Positions 28,024-37,654 of a stretch of DNA of 64,000 bases are shown one piece after another. The stretch's first letter is position 1. The number at the start of each line of letters is the position of its first letter. The stretch is from Ilyomonas sp965199845 (GTDB lineage: Bacteria > Bacteroidota > Bacteroidia > Chitinophagales > Chitinophagaceae), in contig CBDATZ010000024.1 in the NCBI GenBank assembly GCA_965199845.1, forward strand, positions 62,001-126,000, written 5' to 3'. The notes under the pieces are model-generated. The model had not been told where the DNA came from. It made no database searches and worked only from the letters and a program-made list of their open reading frames with translations. The translations under genes and the position numbers were made by a program.

Positions 28024-31000
28024 TTAAAATGAAAGATTAACACCCATCATATACGTAGAAGATACCGGATAAATATTTAGTTCGATACCGGCACTTGTTG
28101 CTCCACCCGGTAATTCGGGCGTATAACCGCTATATTTTTTGAAAATAACAGGATTTTGTGCTGTTGCAAAAAAGCGCAGACTTGTTATACCTGCATTCCA
28201 TGACTTGGTAGGTATTGTATATCCCAGTGTTAAGTTATTGATACGAAAGAACGATCCTGATTCAACAAAATAAGTGGATGGTCTGGGTATTGCGTTGGAT
28301 GCTCTTGGCTGCGTACCGTTGGGATTGGATGCGCTCCAGCGATTTTCTGCACGGCTGGCTTCAATATTTTCGTTACCAAAACGCACACCTTTTTTACCGT
28401 TATAAACTTTATTACCTGCATTTCCGTAACAATCAAAAGAAAAATCCAATTGCTTCCAATTGATTCCTCCGTTAATACCATAATATGTTTTAGGTTGGTA
28501 AGAACCTGCAAATATTCTGTCTTTATCATCTATATTACCATCTCCATTTACATCCTGATATTGGAAATCTCCTGGTTTTGTACCTTGAATGTGTGCCGTT
28601 TTATCAATCTCATCCTGTGTTTTATAAATCCCTTCTACATTCAATACCCAGAAGCTACCAATTGGCTGACCTTCTACAGTATAGGTTGTAATTTCTCCAT
28701 TGCCTAAACTACCGGCTTTTAACTGAAGACTTCCATCTACATGTTCAACATTGTTAGTGTTAAAAGTCATATTTCCGCCGATATAGTATCGGAAGTCTTT
28801 TCCGATTTTATCCGCCCAACGTAAACTAAACTCAAAACCTTTGTTACGAACATCAGCTGCCTGTGCAAATACAGTCTGATCAACATCGCCGACAGTTGAC
28901 GGAACAGTTACGTTTATATATGGATTAGATAACTTATTATAATAAGCAATTTCACCACTTAGCTTTCTATCTAACATAGTAAATTCAATACCGGCATCAA
29001 TACCTTTCGTTGTTTCCCAGCTTGCTGCGGCATTCTTTAACTGATCGAAAGTAATAGCTTGCTGTGCCGGATAAGAGTTTCCACCAAATGGATAATAATA
29101 GTTCTGAATAGTTACACCGTTTAAAGTAGCTAACGATAAATTAGATACATCAAGCCCAACTTTTCCGTAACCGCCTCTTAGTTTTAAATCATTAAATATT
29201 TTCTGATTCTTCATGAAATTTTCTTCAGAAACTATCCATGATGCACCAACAGAATAAAAAGTTCCATATTGATTATCGGTTGGAAAACTGCTTGACCCAT
29301 CTCGACGAAGCGAAGCAGAAACGTTATACTTTTTGTCGAATGTATAAGTTACCCGACTATACAATGAAGCACGCCTGATAAGAGAGCCATCGCTTGCACT
29401 GGTTGCCGTTGTTAAATCTCCCTGGCCGATATACCATAAATTTCTTTGATTTGGTACATCATTAACGGTACCCTGTAAGTTATTAGTCCGGTCACGTTCT
29501 GCGGAATAACCAACTGTTACATTTATTTCGTGTTGCTGTGCAAATATGTTTTTATAAGTCGCGTTGTTATCGAAGATGTAGTAAAAGCGGTTGTAATTAT
29601 TTACTAATAATTTTGAAACGCTCCGTCTCTGCACATCGAAAACAGTATACTCGGGTGCATAGTCAGTACTATCATCATACATTTTATCAAAGTTGAGGCT
29701 GCTTCTAAGTACCAAACCTTTTAACGGCGTTATTTCTGCATAAGCATTTCCCTGCAACCTTACGCCGTTACCGATTTGATTTGCATAATATAAAGCCGCC
29801 ACCGGGTTAGCTACGCTCAACGCGCTAAAATATCCATAGTTGCCATTAGGAAACTTTATAGGTGCCGTAGGTGCCATACGATAAGCATCACCAAACTCAT
29901 TCGGTTTTCCGTTTGCTTTGTAAAAACTTACGTTTACATTATGTCCTAATTTTAAAAATTTAGTCAGTCTGTATTCGTTGTTAGAACGTATTACACCGCG
30001 GTCATAACTCTGTCCTTTAATAGTACCATTATCTTTAAAATAAGACGCACCAAAATAATAAATCACATTATCAGAGCCGCCGCTTACGTTCAAAGAATAA
30101 TTCTGTATCATTCCTTTATGTGTAATGGCATCAAACCAATCTGTATTATATTTTAATGTATCCAGATTAAACAAAGGAGCCTGATTATCGTACGCCAAAG
30201 CCTCATTGGTATATTGAGCGTAGGTTGTTGCATCAGCCAGTTTTACTTTAGAAGTAACAGCTCTGAAACCAACATAGGAATCGAAACCAATACGCATTTT
30301 GCCGCTGCGTCCTGTTTTGGTTGTAATTAATACAACACCATTACCTGCACGACTACCATAAATAGCCTGCGATGACGCATCTTTCAAAACCTCAACAGAT
30401 ACAATATCGGAGTTATTAATGTTTGTAATATCTGACGTAATAACGCCATCAACTACAAATATCGGGTTGGCATCACCGGCTATAGAACTAACGCCTCTGA
30501 TACGAACCTGCGGCTGCGAACCAGGCTGCCCCGAAGCAATAATCTGTACACCGGCAGCTTTACCCTGCAAGCCTTGCGCGGCTGTTAATACAGGCTGTTT
30601 GGTTATTTCGGAGCCGTTTACTTTGGCTACAGAACCAACTATCTGGCTCCGCCGTTGTGTTCCATAACCTACTACAACAACCTGCGCCAGTTCCTGCCCG
30701 GCGGTTGTAAGAGTTACATTGATTGTAGTTTGGCTGCCAACTGTTATTTCCTGCGACGCATAGCCAACATAAGAAACAACCAATACATCACTGGTAGTTG
30801 CTTCAATGCTAAAATCGCCTTGCTCGTTGGTTGTTGTGCCGCGCGTTGTGCCTTTTACCTGAATAGAAACGCCGGATAAAGGCTGATTGTTATCGCCGGT
30901 GATTTTGCCGGTTATAGTTGCCGCAGGCGAACCGGCAGCAAAAGCATGTGTTTGTGTAAATAAGGATAACCCGAATAATAAAATAATAAATTTGGAGGAT

Positions 31001-31086
31001 AGCATTAGCTGGTTGAAAAATCGCGATTTTACTCTTACATGTTTTGATTGTACAAATTCCAATTCCTGATTAGATTTTTTTTTCAT
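28024..31086 (-). CDS. SusC/RagA family TonB-linked outer-membrane transporter
   Basis: 1020 residues. After a long basic N-terminus with a signal sequence (to about residue 50) come a carboxypeptidase-D-regulatory-like domain (ATITGKITGDNNQPLSGVSI, about 56-135), a TonB box-like segment, a plug domain (VRIRGVSSIAGDANPIFVVDG, about 190-215; VLKDASSQAIYGSRAGNGVVLI) and a large beta-barrel. Such transporters import oligosaccharides with energy from TonB-ExbBD. It heads a three-gene operon with susD and the GH144-like glucanase. Neither an anti-sigma/sigma pair nor a hybrid regulator is visible next to it. Confidence 0.96.
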   Translation of the reverse strand: MKKKSNQELEFVQSKHVRVKSRFFNQLMLSSKFIILLFGLSLFTQTHAFAAGSPAATITGKITGDNNQPLSGVSIQVKGTTRGTTTNEQGDFSIEATTSDVLVVSYVGYASQEITVGSQTTINVTLTTAGQELAQVVVVGYGTQRRSQIVGSVAKVNGSEITKQPVLTAAQGLQGKAAGVQIIASGQPGSQPQVRIRGVSSIAGDANPIFVVDGVITSDITNINNSDIVSVEVLKDASSQAIYGSRAGNGVVLITTKTGRSGKMRIGFDSYVGFRAVTSKVKLADATTYAQYTNEALAYDNQAPLFNLDTLKYNTDWFDAITHKGMIQNYSLNVSGGSDNVIYYFGASYFKDNGTIKGQSYDRGVIRSNNEYRLTKFLKLGHNVNVSFYKANGKPNEFGDAYRMAPTAPIKFPNGNYGYFSALSVANPVAALYYANQIGNGVRLQGNAYAEITPLKGLVLRSSLNFDKMYDDSTDYAPEYTVFDVQRRSVSKLLVNNYNRFYYIFDNNATYKNIFAQQHEINVTVGYSAERDRTNNLQGTVNDVPNQRNLWYIGQGDLTTATSASDGSLIRRASLYSRVTYTFDKKYNVSASLRRDGSSSFPTDNQYGTFYSVGASWIVSEENFMKNQKIFNDLKLRGGYGKVGLDVSNLSLATLNGVTIQNYYYPFGGNSYPAQQAITFDQLKNAAASWETTKGIDAGIEFTMLDRKLSGEIAYYNKLSNPYINVTVPSTVGDVDQTVFAQAADVRNKGFEFSLRWADKIGKDFRYYIGGNMTFNTNNVEHVDGSLQLKAGSLGNGEITTYTVEGQPIGSFWVLNVEGIYKTQDEIDKTAHIQGTKPGDFQYQDVNGDGNIDDKDRIFAGSYQPKTYYGINGGINWKQLDFSFDCYGNAGNKVYNGKKGVRFGNENIEASRAENRWSASNPNGTQPRASNAIPRPSTYFVESGSFFRINNLTLGYTIPTKSWNAGITSLRFFATAQNPVIFKKYSGYTPELPGGATSAGIELNIYPVSSTYMMGVNLSF

Positions 31087-31494
31087 ATCGCATATTTTGT
31101 TTCATAGTAAACTGACAGGCTGATTAACAAAGACAGTAATTGTTCTTTACCTGGTTATAATAAAAATGGTTGCTGATAGATTAAACAACAGAACAACAAA
31201 TCTCAACTTTGTATGGAGAAGCATTGTCTTAATTTTTTGAAAGAGACACAGAAATTCAGGAAGTATTTATTCGTTCGGGAACATCCATCTTACACAATTC
31301 AACACACATAGGTAACAGCAAGCAAACTTATAGACAAAACAATCGTCCAAATCTCAAGACAATATTACAGTAAATTTTGCTGCATCTTTTTCAGAACTGG
31401 TTTTATATTTACTCTTTACCTCAGGATGAATGATAGATTTGCAGAAAAACGGAGATAATATTTTCCTTACTCTAATTTAAAAAACACGTACGTT
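31087..31494. other. Divergent intergenic region between susC and a lipoprotein gene
   Basis: 408 bases separating divergently transcribed genes, so it should hold promoters for both. I looked for a Bacteroidota -7 element (TAnnTTTG) and found no convincing match. No repeat or terminator was seen. Confidence 0.4.
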
Positions 31495-32136
31495 ATGAAA
31501 AAAATATTGCTTTCCTTTTCACTTTCGTTATGTATGCTTGCCTGTAGCACTCATAAAAACCTGGCGGCACAAACAACAGCTATGTTATCAAACCAGGATA
31601 CTTTAATTGAAAATGTAAACCGAAGTCAAAAAGATGTAAAATCTATCATTCCGCAGGTTATAAAATTTCAGCTTGAAAACGATTTAGTTATCGCATTTGC
31701 TTCTCTCAATTATGCCTGGACAAGAAAGGGAACTTATTATATACTCGCGAGCAAAAACAATACGTGGAAAGTGTATTCTTACCAGGCAAAACTGCCACCA
31801 ACAGAAGCAGAAGCAGCTATGCCTTTAACACCAATAAGTGTAGATGCAAAAACAGCTGATAATATCAAACAAATGTACACAAAGGCAAAGCTTTGGGAGA
31901 CGCAAGGCGATGATGGCAAAAGCCCTTGCACAAGCAGCAAAAACTGCAATATCAACGATGCAGAATCGTGGGCAATTACGGTAGCTACGCCGCAAAATAT
32001 GCACACCACAACTTATTATGCGCCTGATTTTTTTGAAAACTGTTGCCCGGGAGATGCGTATCGAAAACAGTTTATCGGGATTGCAAAAGAGATGATGAAA
32101 TTAGGCAACAATCAAAGTTCATATCCCGACAGATAA
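31495..32136 (+). CDS. Lipoprotein of unknown function
   Basis: 213 residues with a clear lipoprotein signal (SLCMLACSTHKN, Cys17). The mature part is soluble, with two short Cys-containing segments (KSPCTSSKNCNIND and FFENCCPGDAYRKQF) near the C-terminus that could form disulfides in the periplasm. No known domain was recognised. It precedes the GH9 gene by 11 bases and is probably co-transcribed with it. Confidence 0.8.
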   Translation: MKKILLSFSLSLCMLACSTHKNLAAQTTAMLSNQDTLIENVNRSQKDVKSIIPQVIKFQLENDLVIAFASLNYAWTRKGTYYILASKNNTWKVYSYQAKLPPTEAEAAMPLTPISVDAKTADNIKQMYTKAKLWETQGDDGKSPCTSSKNCNINDAESWAITVATPQNMHTTTYYAPDFFENCCPGDAYRKQFIGIAKEMMKLGNNQSSYPDR

Positions 32137-32147
32137 TCAAATTCTTT

Positions 32148-33887
32148 ATGAAAACATTGTTCTTATTGCTGGTTTGTTCTTTCTTACACATCATTGCTTT
32201 TTGTCAAAATACAACTGACAGTCTTGTAGTTAATCAGCTTGGGTTTTATTTGCGGGCACCTAAAATTGCAGTGGTAAAAGGCAATACAAATACCACTTCG
32301 TTTTCCATCATAAACAACAAAGACAACAAAACAGTTTATACCGGAAGGCTAAGCAAACAATTACAATCGCATAATTCTTCTACACAAACGCGGATTGCAG
32401 ATTTTAGTGGCTTTACAAAAGAAGGAGATTACAGAATCATTATTCCAAATATTGGTGATTCGTATTCGTTTACCATTACTAAAAATGCAAATCATCAAGT
32501 TGCTGTGGCTTCTTTAAAAGGCTTTTATTTTATGCGTTCCAACATGCCGTTAGAAGAAAGATATGCAGGCAAATGGCATCGCGCAGCAGGTCATCCCGAT
32601 ACAGCCGTTTTAATACATTCTTCAGCCGCAGGCAAACGTCTCGAAAGAACCATTATATCAACACCCGGCGGCTGGTACGATGCGGGTGATTACAACAAGT
32701 ATATTGTGAACAGCGGCATTACAATGGGTACTTTATTATCGGCTTATGAAGATTTCTCTTCTTACTTCGATACATTACATACAAACATCCCGGAAAGCAG
32801 TGATAAAGTACCCGATATATTGAATGAAGCCATTTATAACCTACGCTGGATGTTAACGATGCAAGACCCGGATGATGGCGGCGTTTATCATAAATGTACC
32901 AATGCTGCTTTTGATGGCATGGTGATGCCCGGCGTTACCAAACTTCCGCGTTATGTAGTGCAAAAAGGCACAGCCGCAACTCTCGATTTTGCAGCGGTAA
33001 CAGCGCAGTCAGCGCGCATTTTAAAGAAGTACAGGCAACAGTTACCGGGCTTATCTGACAGTTGTTTGACAGCATCTGAAAAAGCATGGCATTGGGCATT
33101 GCAACATCCTGATGTAGCTTATAATCAGGATGAAAACAATAAGACATACCAGCCGCCGGTAACGACCGGTGCTTATGGTGATAATAACTTCCTTGATGAA
33201 TGGTTTTGGGCTGCCTGTGAGTTGTATGTAACAACAAGCGATGAAGCTTACTGGCAGATTATTGCTAAACATATTGATGATGATTTCTCTTTACCAAACT
33301 GGGGAAACGTGCATACATTAGGCGTATATACATTACTGCGAAATCGTTTATCCAAACACCTGCCGGAAAAAGAAAAGACATCAGATAAATTAATTGCTTT
33401 TGCCAACGATCTTTTACAAAAGAAAGACAGCACTGCTTTTGGAACTGTGATGGGCGGCTCGGTAAAAGATTTTAACTGGGGCAGCAATTCTAACGCTGCC
33501 AATCAAGGCATTGTTTTGATAAATGCTTACTTCATCACTCATCAAAAAAAATATATTGATGGCGCGCTTAGCAATCTTGATTATATAGCGGGACGTAATG
33601 CAACCGGGTATTGCTTTGTTACAGGCGTTGGATCAAAAAGCACGCGTCATCCGCATCACCGTCCATCGGTTGCAGATGGTATTGAAGAACCTGTTCCGGG
33701 CTTACTTGCCGGCGGTCCAAATCCTGACAGACAGGATAAATGTGCTTATCTATATTTTGAACCTGAAACAGCTTATGCAGACAGCGATTGCGCGTATGCA
33801 AGCAATGAAATTGCAATCAACTGGAACGCGCCGTTGGTGTATTTATCAAATGCTATCGAAGCTTTACAAACGGCTGTTGGATATTGA
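32148..33887 (+). CDS. Glycoside hydrolase family 9 (endoglucanase-type)
   Basis: 579 residues from the ATG at 32148; an upstream in-frame codon at 32043 lies inside the previous gene and is less likely. A signal peptide (to about residue 20) is followed by a CelD_N-type Ig-like domain (SLVVNQLGFYLRAPKIAVV, about 25-110) and the (alpha/alpha)6 GH9 catalytic domain. GGWYDAGDYNKY (about 174-185) holds the catalytic-base aspartates, TRHPHHRPS is the conserved His/Arg loop, and NEIAINWNAPLVY holds the acid Glu. It probably cleaves beta-1,4- or mixed-linkage glucan oligosaccharides in the periplasm; specificity is open. Confidence 0.92.
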   Translation: MKTLFLLLVCSFLHIIAFCQNTTDSLVVNQLGFYLRAPKIAVVKGNTNTTSFSIINNKDNKTVYTGRLSKQLQSHNSSTQTRIADFSGFTKEGDYRIIIPNIGDSYSFTITKNANHQVAVASLKGFYFMRSNMPLEERYAGKWHRAAGHPDTAVLIHSSAAGKRLERTIISTPGGWYDAGDYNKYIVNSGITMGTLLSAYEDFSSYFDTLHTNIPESSDKVPDILNEAIYNLRWMLTMQDPDDGGVYHKCTNAAFDGMVMPGVTKLPRYVVQKGTAATLDFAAVTAQSARILKKYRQQLPGLSDSCLTASEKAWHWALQHPDVAYNQDENNKTYQPPVTTGAYGDNNFLDEWFWAACELYVTTSDEAYWQIIAKHIDDDFSLPNWGNVHTLGVYTLLRNRLSKHLPEKEKTSDKLIAFANDLLQKKDSTAFGTVMGGSVKDFNWGSNSNAANQGIVLINAYFITHQKKYIDGALSNLDYIAGRNATGYCFVTGVGSKSTRHPHHRPSVADGIEEPVPGLLAGGPNPDRQDKCAYLYFEPETAYADSDCAYASNEIAINWNAPLVYLSNAIEALQTAVGY

Positions 33888-33978
33888 TAAATACATAGAT
33901 CGTATTGTTGAAGCTGAATACAATCATTCTTACAAAATTTTTTCAATCATTCTAATCAAGCTATAATCATACATAAAA

Positions 33979-34015
33979 CATAAGCCCGTTCTTGCAAGAA
34001 CAGGCTTATGTTTTT
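33979..34015. terminator. Bidirectional terminator between convergent genes
   Basis: CATAAGCC-c-GTTCTT and AAGAAC-a-GGCTTATG form a long stem with one C-A mismatch, followed by TTTTT. It lies between the GH9 gene (plus strand) and the metalloprotease gene (minus strand). Confidence 0.85.
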
Positions 34016-34037
34016 AAGAGAGCTTATCAAATCAACT

Positions 34038-36665
34038 TTACTTTTTTGTATCTATCGCTTTATCTACCAGATAAACAATATTGCCACGATGCGCTTTAGT
34101 AGATTCACTTGTGCCGCCGGCTGTTGCCATCATCGCCTTTATCTTTTTTAAAGAGGCTAATGCGGCTGCTTTTGACATATCATCATAATAACGTTCATCT
34201 TTTAAAATATCAGACAAATCGCTTACATACATGGTTTGTAAATTTTGGCGATACAGGTTTACATTACCAGATAAATCAGCATTGAAAATATCTTTTGTTA
34301 TGTCATTCATTACCTTGGCCAAACTATATGTATTTCCATACAAACTGCTGTTGCTGATACGTCGCATTGTGGTTGGATCTAACAAGAAATCAAGCGTTAA
34401 TTCCTGCAACCGTTTTACTGTATTTAAAGGCTTATAATCTTCGGTAACACCAAAGAAATCGTAGCTGCGGCGTTGCATTTGCAAATACGGATACAAAGCG
34501 GAATCGGCTGCAAACGCATCGGGCGCATACAAGTATTTGCTGATGAGCACCAAGGCTTTTTTTTGATAATCTTCTGATACCGGTGTAAATGGTTTTGTAT
34601 TCGTTGCCTGTGCCGGAAAATTGCGGTCAACATATACACCGCCAATATAACGGCTTAATGCAGAAACCATACTGTAACGCTGATTTAGTAGTGTATTGTA
34701 TCTGCCACGCAATTCCTGGTAGCTTTGGTCGGGCTTGATAAATTTTTGTTTCAGCTTTGGCAACATTGTATTGATGAGCTTAAAATTATTTTCAGCAAAT
34801 GTTACCATATCACTGCTCATATCATTTATCATTACACGCGGATCAATACCGCTGCCCGGCGTACGCATATCATCGGCATCATTACCAAACAAAAGTCCCG
34901 GCTCGTTGCTATGACTCAATATTTGCTTTAAACCGGCATCTTCATTTTGTGGTGTAAAAGGCGTGTAACCATAAGAAATTGCCCACCAGTCGTAGGGTCC
35001 GGTTTTCGTTGTATAATAATCGCCTTGTTTGCTGCGGTCTGCATTTACATTAATAGCCGGGTAATCCATAACAGAACCTTGCAAGCCAAGTTTATGTGTA
35101 ACGGCTGTATCGTTTAATTGAGCCGGCGTCAGCATTTGTGAAGCTTTCATGTTATGGTTCAAACCCAATGTGTGTCCCATTTCATGCAATACAAGGTAAT
35201 AGAGAAACTGCTCGTGCAGTTTATTTACAGCCATTACTTTTTCTTCTTCTGTTGCCTCTTCATTCAATGTTTCAATTGCCGATACGCCGGATTGATATTG
35301 CGCAGCCAGTTCATTGGCAATGGTACAGGCAGCGGCGCGGTTTTTACCGCCAATCGCTTTCTGAACCTGCGCTTTTTCTTCATCCGCTTTTATCTTTTGA
35401 GACAGAGATTGAGCGCCCAACGTTTCGTCATAAATTGTTTGCTGACGCTCAACGCCAGCACCGGTTTGCCATTCGATAGTAATATCGGCGCCTAATATTT
35501 GCCCGTTGCGCGGATTATAAAAACTTGGGCCAATGGCGCCATAAGACGGATAGGGTGAAGATACCCAGCGGATGACATTGTATCTTACATCAGCCGGATC
35601 CCAGGTTGCCGTATCCGGCATTTCTTTCATTACAACCGCGTTTTTAAAACCGGCTTTTTCAAAAGCTTCATTCCATTTTTCACCAGCGGCTTTTACAATC
35701 GGCCGCAATTCTACCGGCGTTGTATTTTCAATCCAGAAAACAATCGGTTCTACCGGTTCGCTTACCGCGGCTGTGCTGTCTTTCTTCTTTAAATTCCAGC
35801 GGCTGATAAAGTCTTTATAAGGCGTATAAGAATTAGAAGTTAAATCGTCTACTTCACTACCAAAATAACCAATGCGCGGATCGTCTTTACGGGCGCGAAA
35901 ATCATTATTTGGCATAGCTAAAAATGAGTGTTGCATACGTACGCGCACGTATCGCGCATCGGTAATGTCTTTGTCACCGGTATTAAAGGGTGCCGGATTA
36001 TCGTAAGCCAAACTAACAACAACATCTGTGTTTTCGGGAAACGAACGTATGGTTTCATACTTTGATTTGGCAGGATTTAATCCGCCTAAATTAAAGACTG
36101 CACCCGGCGGAAGTGTTGGTGGAAAGTTTGGTTTTACTGGGTCTAATTTATCTCCCATCAACAATCCGTCTACTGCCATCAAATAACCTGTGCTGTCTTC
36201 TGCCGTTATTTTATCTGCATAAAATACAGCCGCAGCAATATCTACATTAGCGGCTTTACTAACCGCATTGTTTGGATTATAATAAAAGTTGGTATTCTCT
36301 TCGGCAAACTCCAGTTTATCGAACGATTTTTTTATTTTGAAGACGAATGTTGTCCGGATCATGTTTTGATTCAGAAATAACTCTGTAGGTCCGCCCATCG
36401 AAAAACTTTGATAGATAAAGTCTTTACCCAACTGATTTTTCGTTATGTACATCTGAACGCTGCCGGTTGCCGTATCCTGGTACAACGTAAACAAACCATC
36501 ATACTTACGGCTGCTTGCAATTTTATCAGCCATCGGCTTTTTTACAGGATCTTTTGCAATAACAACCGTATCTGGTTTTGAGTTTGATTTGTCTTTCCTT
36601 TTTTGCGCATGAGCGTTTGCATACAGCAGCGCAATGGCTGATAGCATGAGAATGAATTTCTTCAT
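34038..36665 (-). CDS. Secreted zinc-dependent metalloprotease (DUF5117/DUF5118 type)
   Basis: 875 residues with a signal peptide (to about 20). The metzincin-like zinc site HEMGHTLGLNHN is near residue 494, followed by GSVMDYPAI, the Met-turn-like segment. Regions before it match the DUF5118/DUF5117 layout of large Bacteroidota secreted proteases: a basic N-terminal region, the GGPTELFLNQNMIRTTFVFK segment, and APFNTGDKDITDARYVRVR. Likely degrades proteins in the periplasm or outside the cell. It is monocistronic, with a terminator on the 3' side. Confidence 0.92.
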   Translation of the reverse strand: MKKFILMLSAIALLYANAHAQKRKDKSNSKPDTVVIAKDPVKKPMADKIASSRKYDGLFTLYQDTATGSVQMYITKNQLGKDFIYQSFSMGGPTELFLNQNMIRTTFVFKIKKSFDKLEFAEENTNFYYNPNNAVSKAANVDIAAAVFYADKITAEDSTGYLMAVDGLLMGDKLDPVKPNFPPTLPPGAVFNLGGLNPAKSKYETIRSFPENTDVVVSLAYDNPAPFNTGDKDITDARYVRVRMQHSFLAMPNNDFRARKDDPRIGYFGSEVDDLTSNSYTPYKDFISRWNLKKKDSTAAVSEPVEPIVFWIENTTPVELRPIVKAAGEKWNEAFEKAGFKNAVVMKEMPDTATWDPADVRYNVIRWVSSPYPSYGAIGPSFYNPRNGQILGADITIEWQTGAGVERQQTIYDETLGAQSLSQKIKADEEKAQVQKAIGGKNRAAACTIANELAAQYQSGVSAIETLNEEATEEEKVMAVNKLHEQFLYYLVLHEMGHTLGLNHNMKASQMLTPAQLNDTAVTHKLGLQGSVMDYPAINVNADRSKQGDYYTTKTGPYDWWAISYGYTPFTPQNEDAGLKQILSHSNEPGLLFGNDADDMRTPGSGIDPRVMINDMSSDMVTFAENNFKLINTMLPKLKQKFIKPDQSYQELRGRYNTLLNQRYSMVSALSRYIGGVYVDRNFPAQATNTKPFTPVSEDYQKKALVLISKYLYAPDAFAADSALYPYLQMQRRSYDFFGVTEDYKPLNTVKRLQELTLDFLLDPTTMRRISNSSLYGNTYSLAKVMNDITKDIFNADLSGNVNLYRQNLQTMYVSDLSDILKDERYYDDMSKAAALASLKKIKAMMATAGGTSESTKAHRGNIVYLVDKAIDTKK

Positions 36666-36834
36666 AATGATTGTTTACAAGTCTTTAATTAAGTCGAAAA
36701 GTTTATTGTTCCGGAAACGATAAAAAACAGTTAGTAAAACCGGATTCAAGATAATACGTTTTTTATTTTGAATAAAAATTCTTTACAAACGGTATTTATA
36801 TTGGATGATGTGAGGAAGCAGTATAAATAAAAAA

Positions 36835-36861
36835 GCTTCTGCAAACGTTATTTGCAAAAGC
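36835..36861 (-). terminator. Rho-independent terminator for the 37-residue membrane peptide
   Basis: On the minus strand GCTTTTGCAAA and TTTGCAGAAGC pair with one mismatch and are followed by TTTTTTATTT. It lies 36 bases after the stop of the mini-ORF at 36897-37010. Confidence 0.75.
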
Positions 36862-36896
36862 CTAAATCAGTTTCTATTATTCACAGGTAATTTATA

Positions 36897-37010
36897 TCAA
36901 TTGGTTGGTCCGGGCGGTTGATCATTATTTTCTCTCTGGCGCTTGCTGCTCCTGGAAAACCAGATAACAGCGGCAATAATTCCTGCAATTATAAAGACGG
37001 CGATAAGCAT
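36897..37010 (-). CDS. 37-residue single-pass membrane peptide
   Basis: An ATG ORF of 37 codons plus stop on the minus strand. It opens MLIAVFIIAGIIAAVIWF, one strong membrane helix, then SRSSKRQRENNDQPPGPTN, a basic and then Asn/Pro-rich tail. A well formed terminator lies just downstream. It sits between the metalloprotease and the DUF1569 gene. Composition, one clean helix with positive-inside residues, and the terminator support a real gene. Function not recognised. Confidence 0.55.
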   Translation of the reverse strand: MLIAVFIIAGIIAAVIWFSRSSKRQRENNDQPPGPTN

Positions 37011-37082
37011 AGGTTTTTATTTATAACGATGAATAATGCTTACTGAATGACAAACATTATACCGCACAATTGATTTCAACTT

Positions 37083-37532
37083 TTATACACCAAACTGCCG
37101 CAGATGATGGTCGAGATGTTTATACATACCAATACTCCATTGCATGGGCGTTAGTTTACCAAAGAAAGAATGCGGATGTTGGCTAACGTTTGTTTCGCCA
37201 CCGTTTGCAAACTTATTTATCTGCTCTTTCAGCAACTCTTTTTCTTTTTCAAAATCGCGCCGGTCTTTTATGATAAACGTTTTATCAGTAGGTGTGCTTT
37301 TTGGAAATGGCTTTTCGGACAGGAAGCTTTTTTTGACAATCGGTCCTAAAATACGACCGATAAATATGCGCTTTGGCGTAGCTTCTGCGTTCGCAACTTT
37401 AAGAGCGGCGACACAATGTGCAAGCATCTGGTCAACCGTCATCAATCCCCATTTTCGTTCAGATTGCGGGCTTAAATTATCAATTCTTGAAAGAACAAAA
37501 GAAACATCAGTTTGGGTAAATAAATTGTTCAT
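37083..37532 (-). CDS. DUF1569 domain protein
   Basis: 149 residues, soluble, with the DinB-like four-helix signature of DUF1569: KWGLMTVDQMLAHCVAAL near residue 28 and QHPHSFFGKLTPMQWSIGMYKHLDHHLRQFGV at the end, with His residues placed to bind a metal. Function of the family is not established; related DinB-fold proteins include metal-dependent thiol transferases. It is followed by a very long bidirectional hairpin on its upstream side that isolates it from the efflux genes. Confidence 0.9.
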   Translation of the reverse strand: MNNLFTQTDVSFVLSRIDNLSPQSERKWGLMTVDQMLAHCVAALKVANAEATPKRIFIGRILGPIVKKSFLSEKPFPKSTPTDKTFIIKDRRDFEKEKELLKEQINKFANGGETNVSQHPHSFFGKLTPMQWSIGMYKHLDHHLRQFGV

Positions 37533-37598
37533 GATTGTAGTTTTTGATTTGAATATTGTGGCTAAGCTTTCTCTTTCAAAGATAGAAAGTATGTCTAC

Positions 37599-37642
37599 AA
37601 AACAAAGAAGCCTGTTCGTAAATGAACAGGCTTCTTTGTTTT
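37599..37642. terminator. Bidirectional terminator with a 19 bp perfect stem
   Basis: The arms 37599-37617 and 37624-37642 (core AGAAGCCTGTTC / GAACAGGCTTCT) are exact complements around a 6-base loop, with T-runs on both strands. On the minus strand it ends the efflux operon. Confidence 0.9.
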
Positions 37643-37654
37643 ATAAATCTAATT

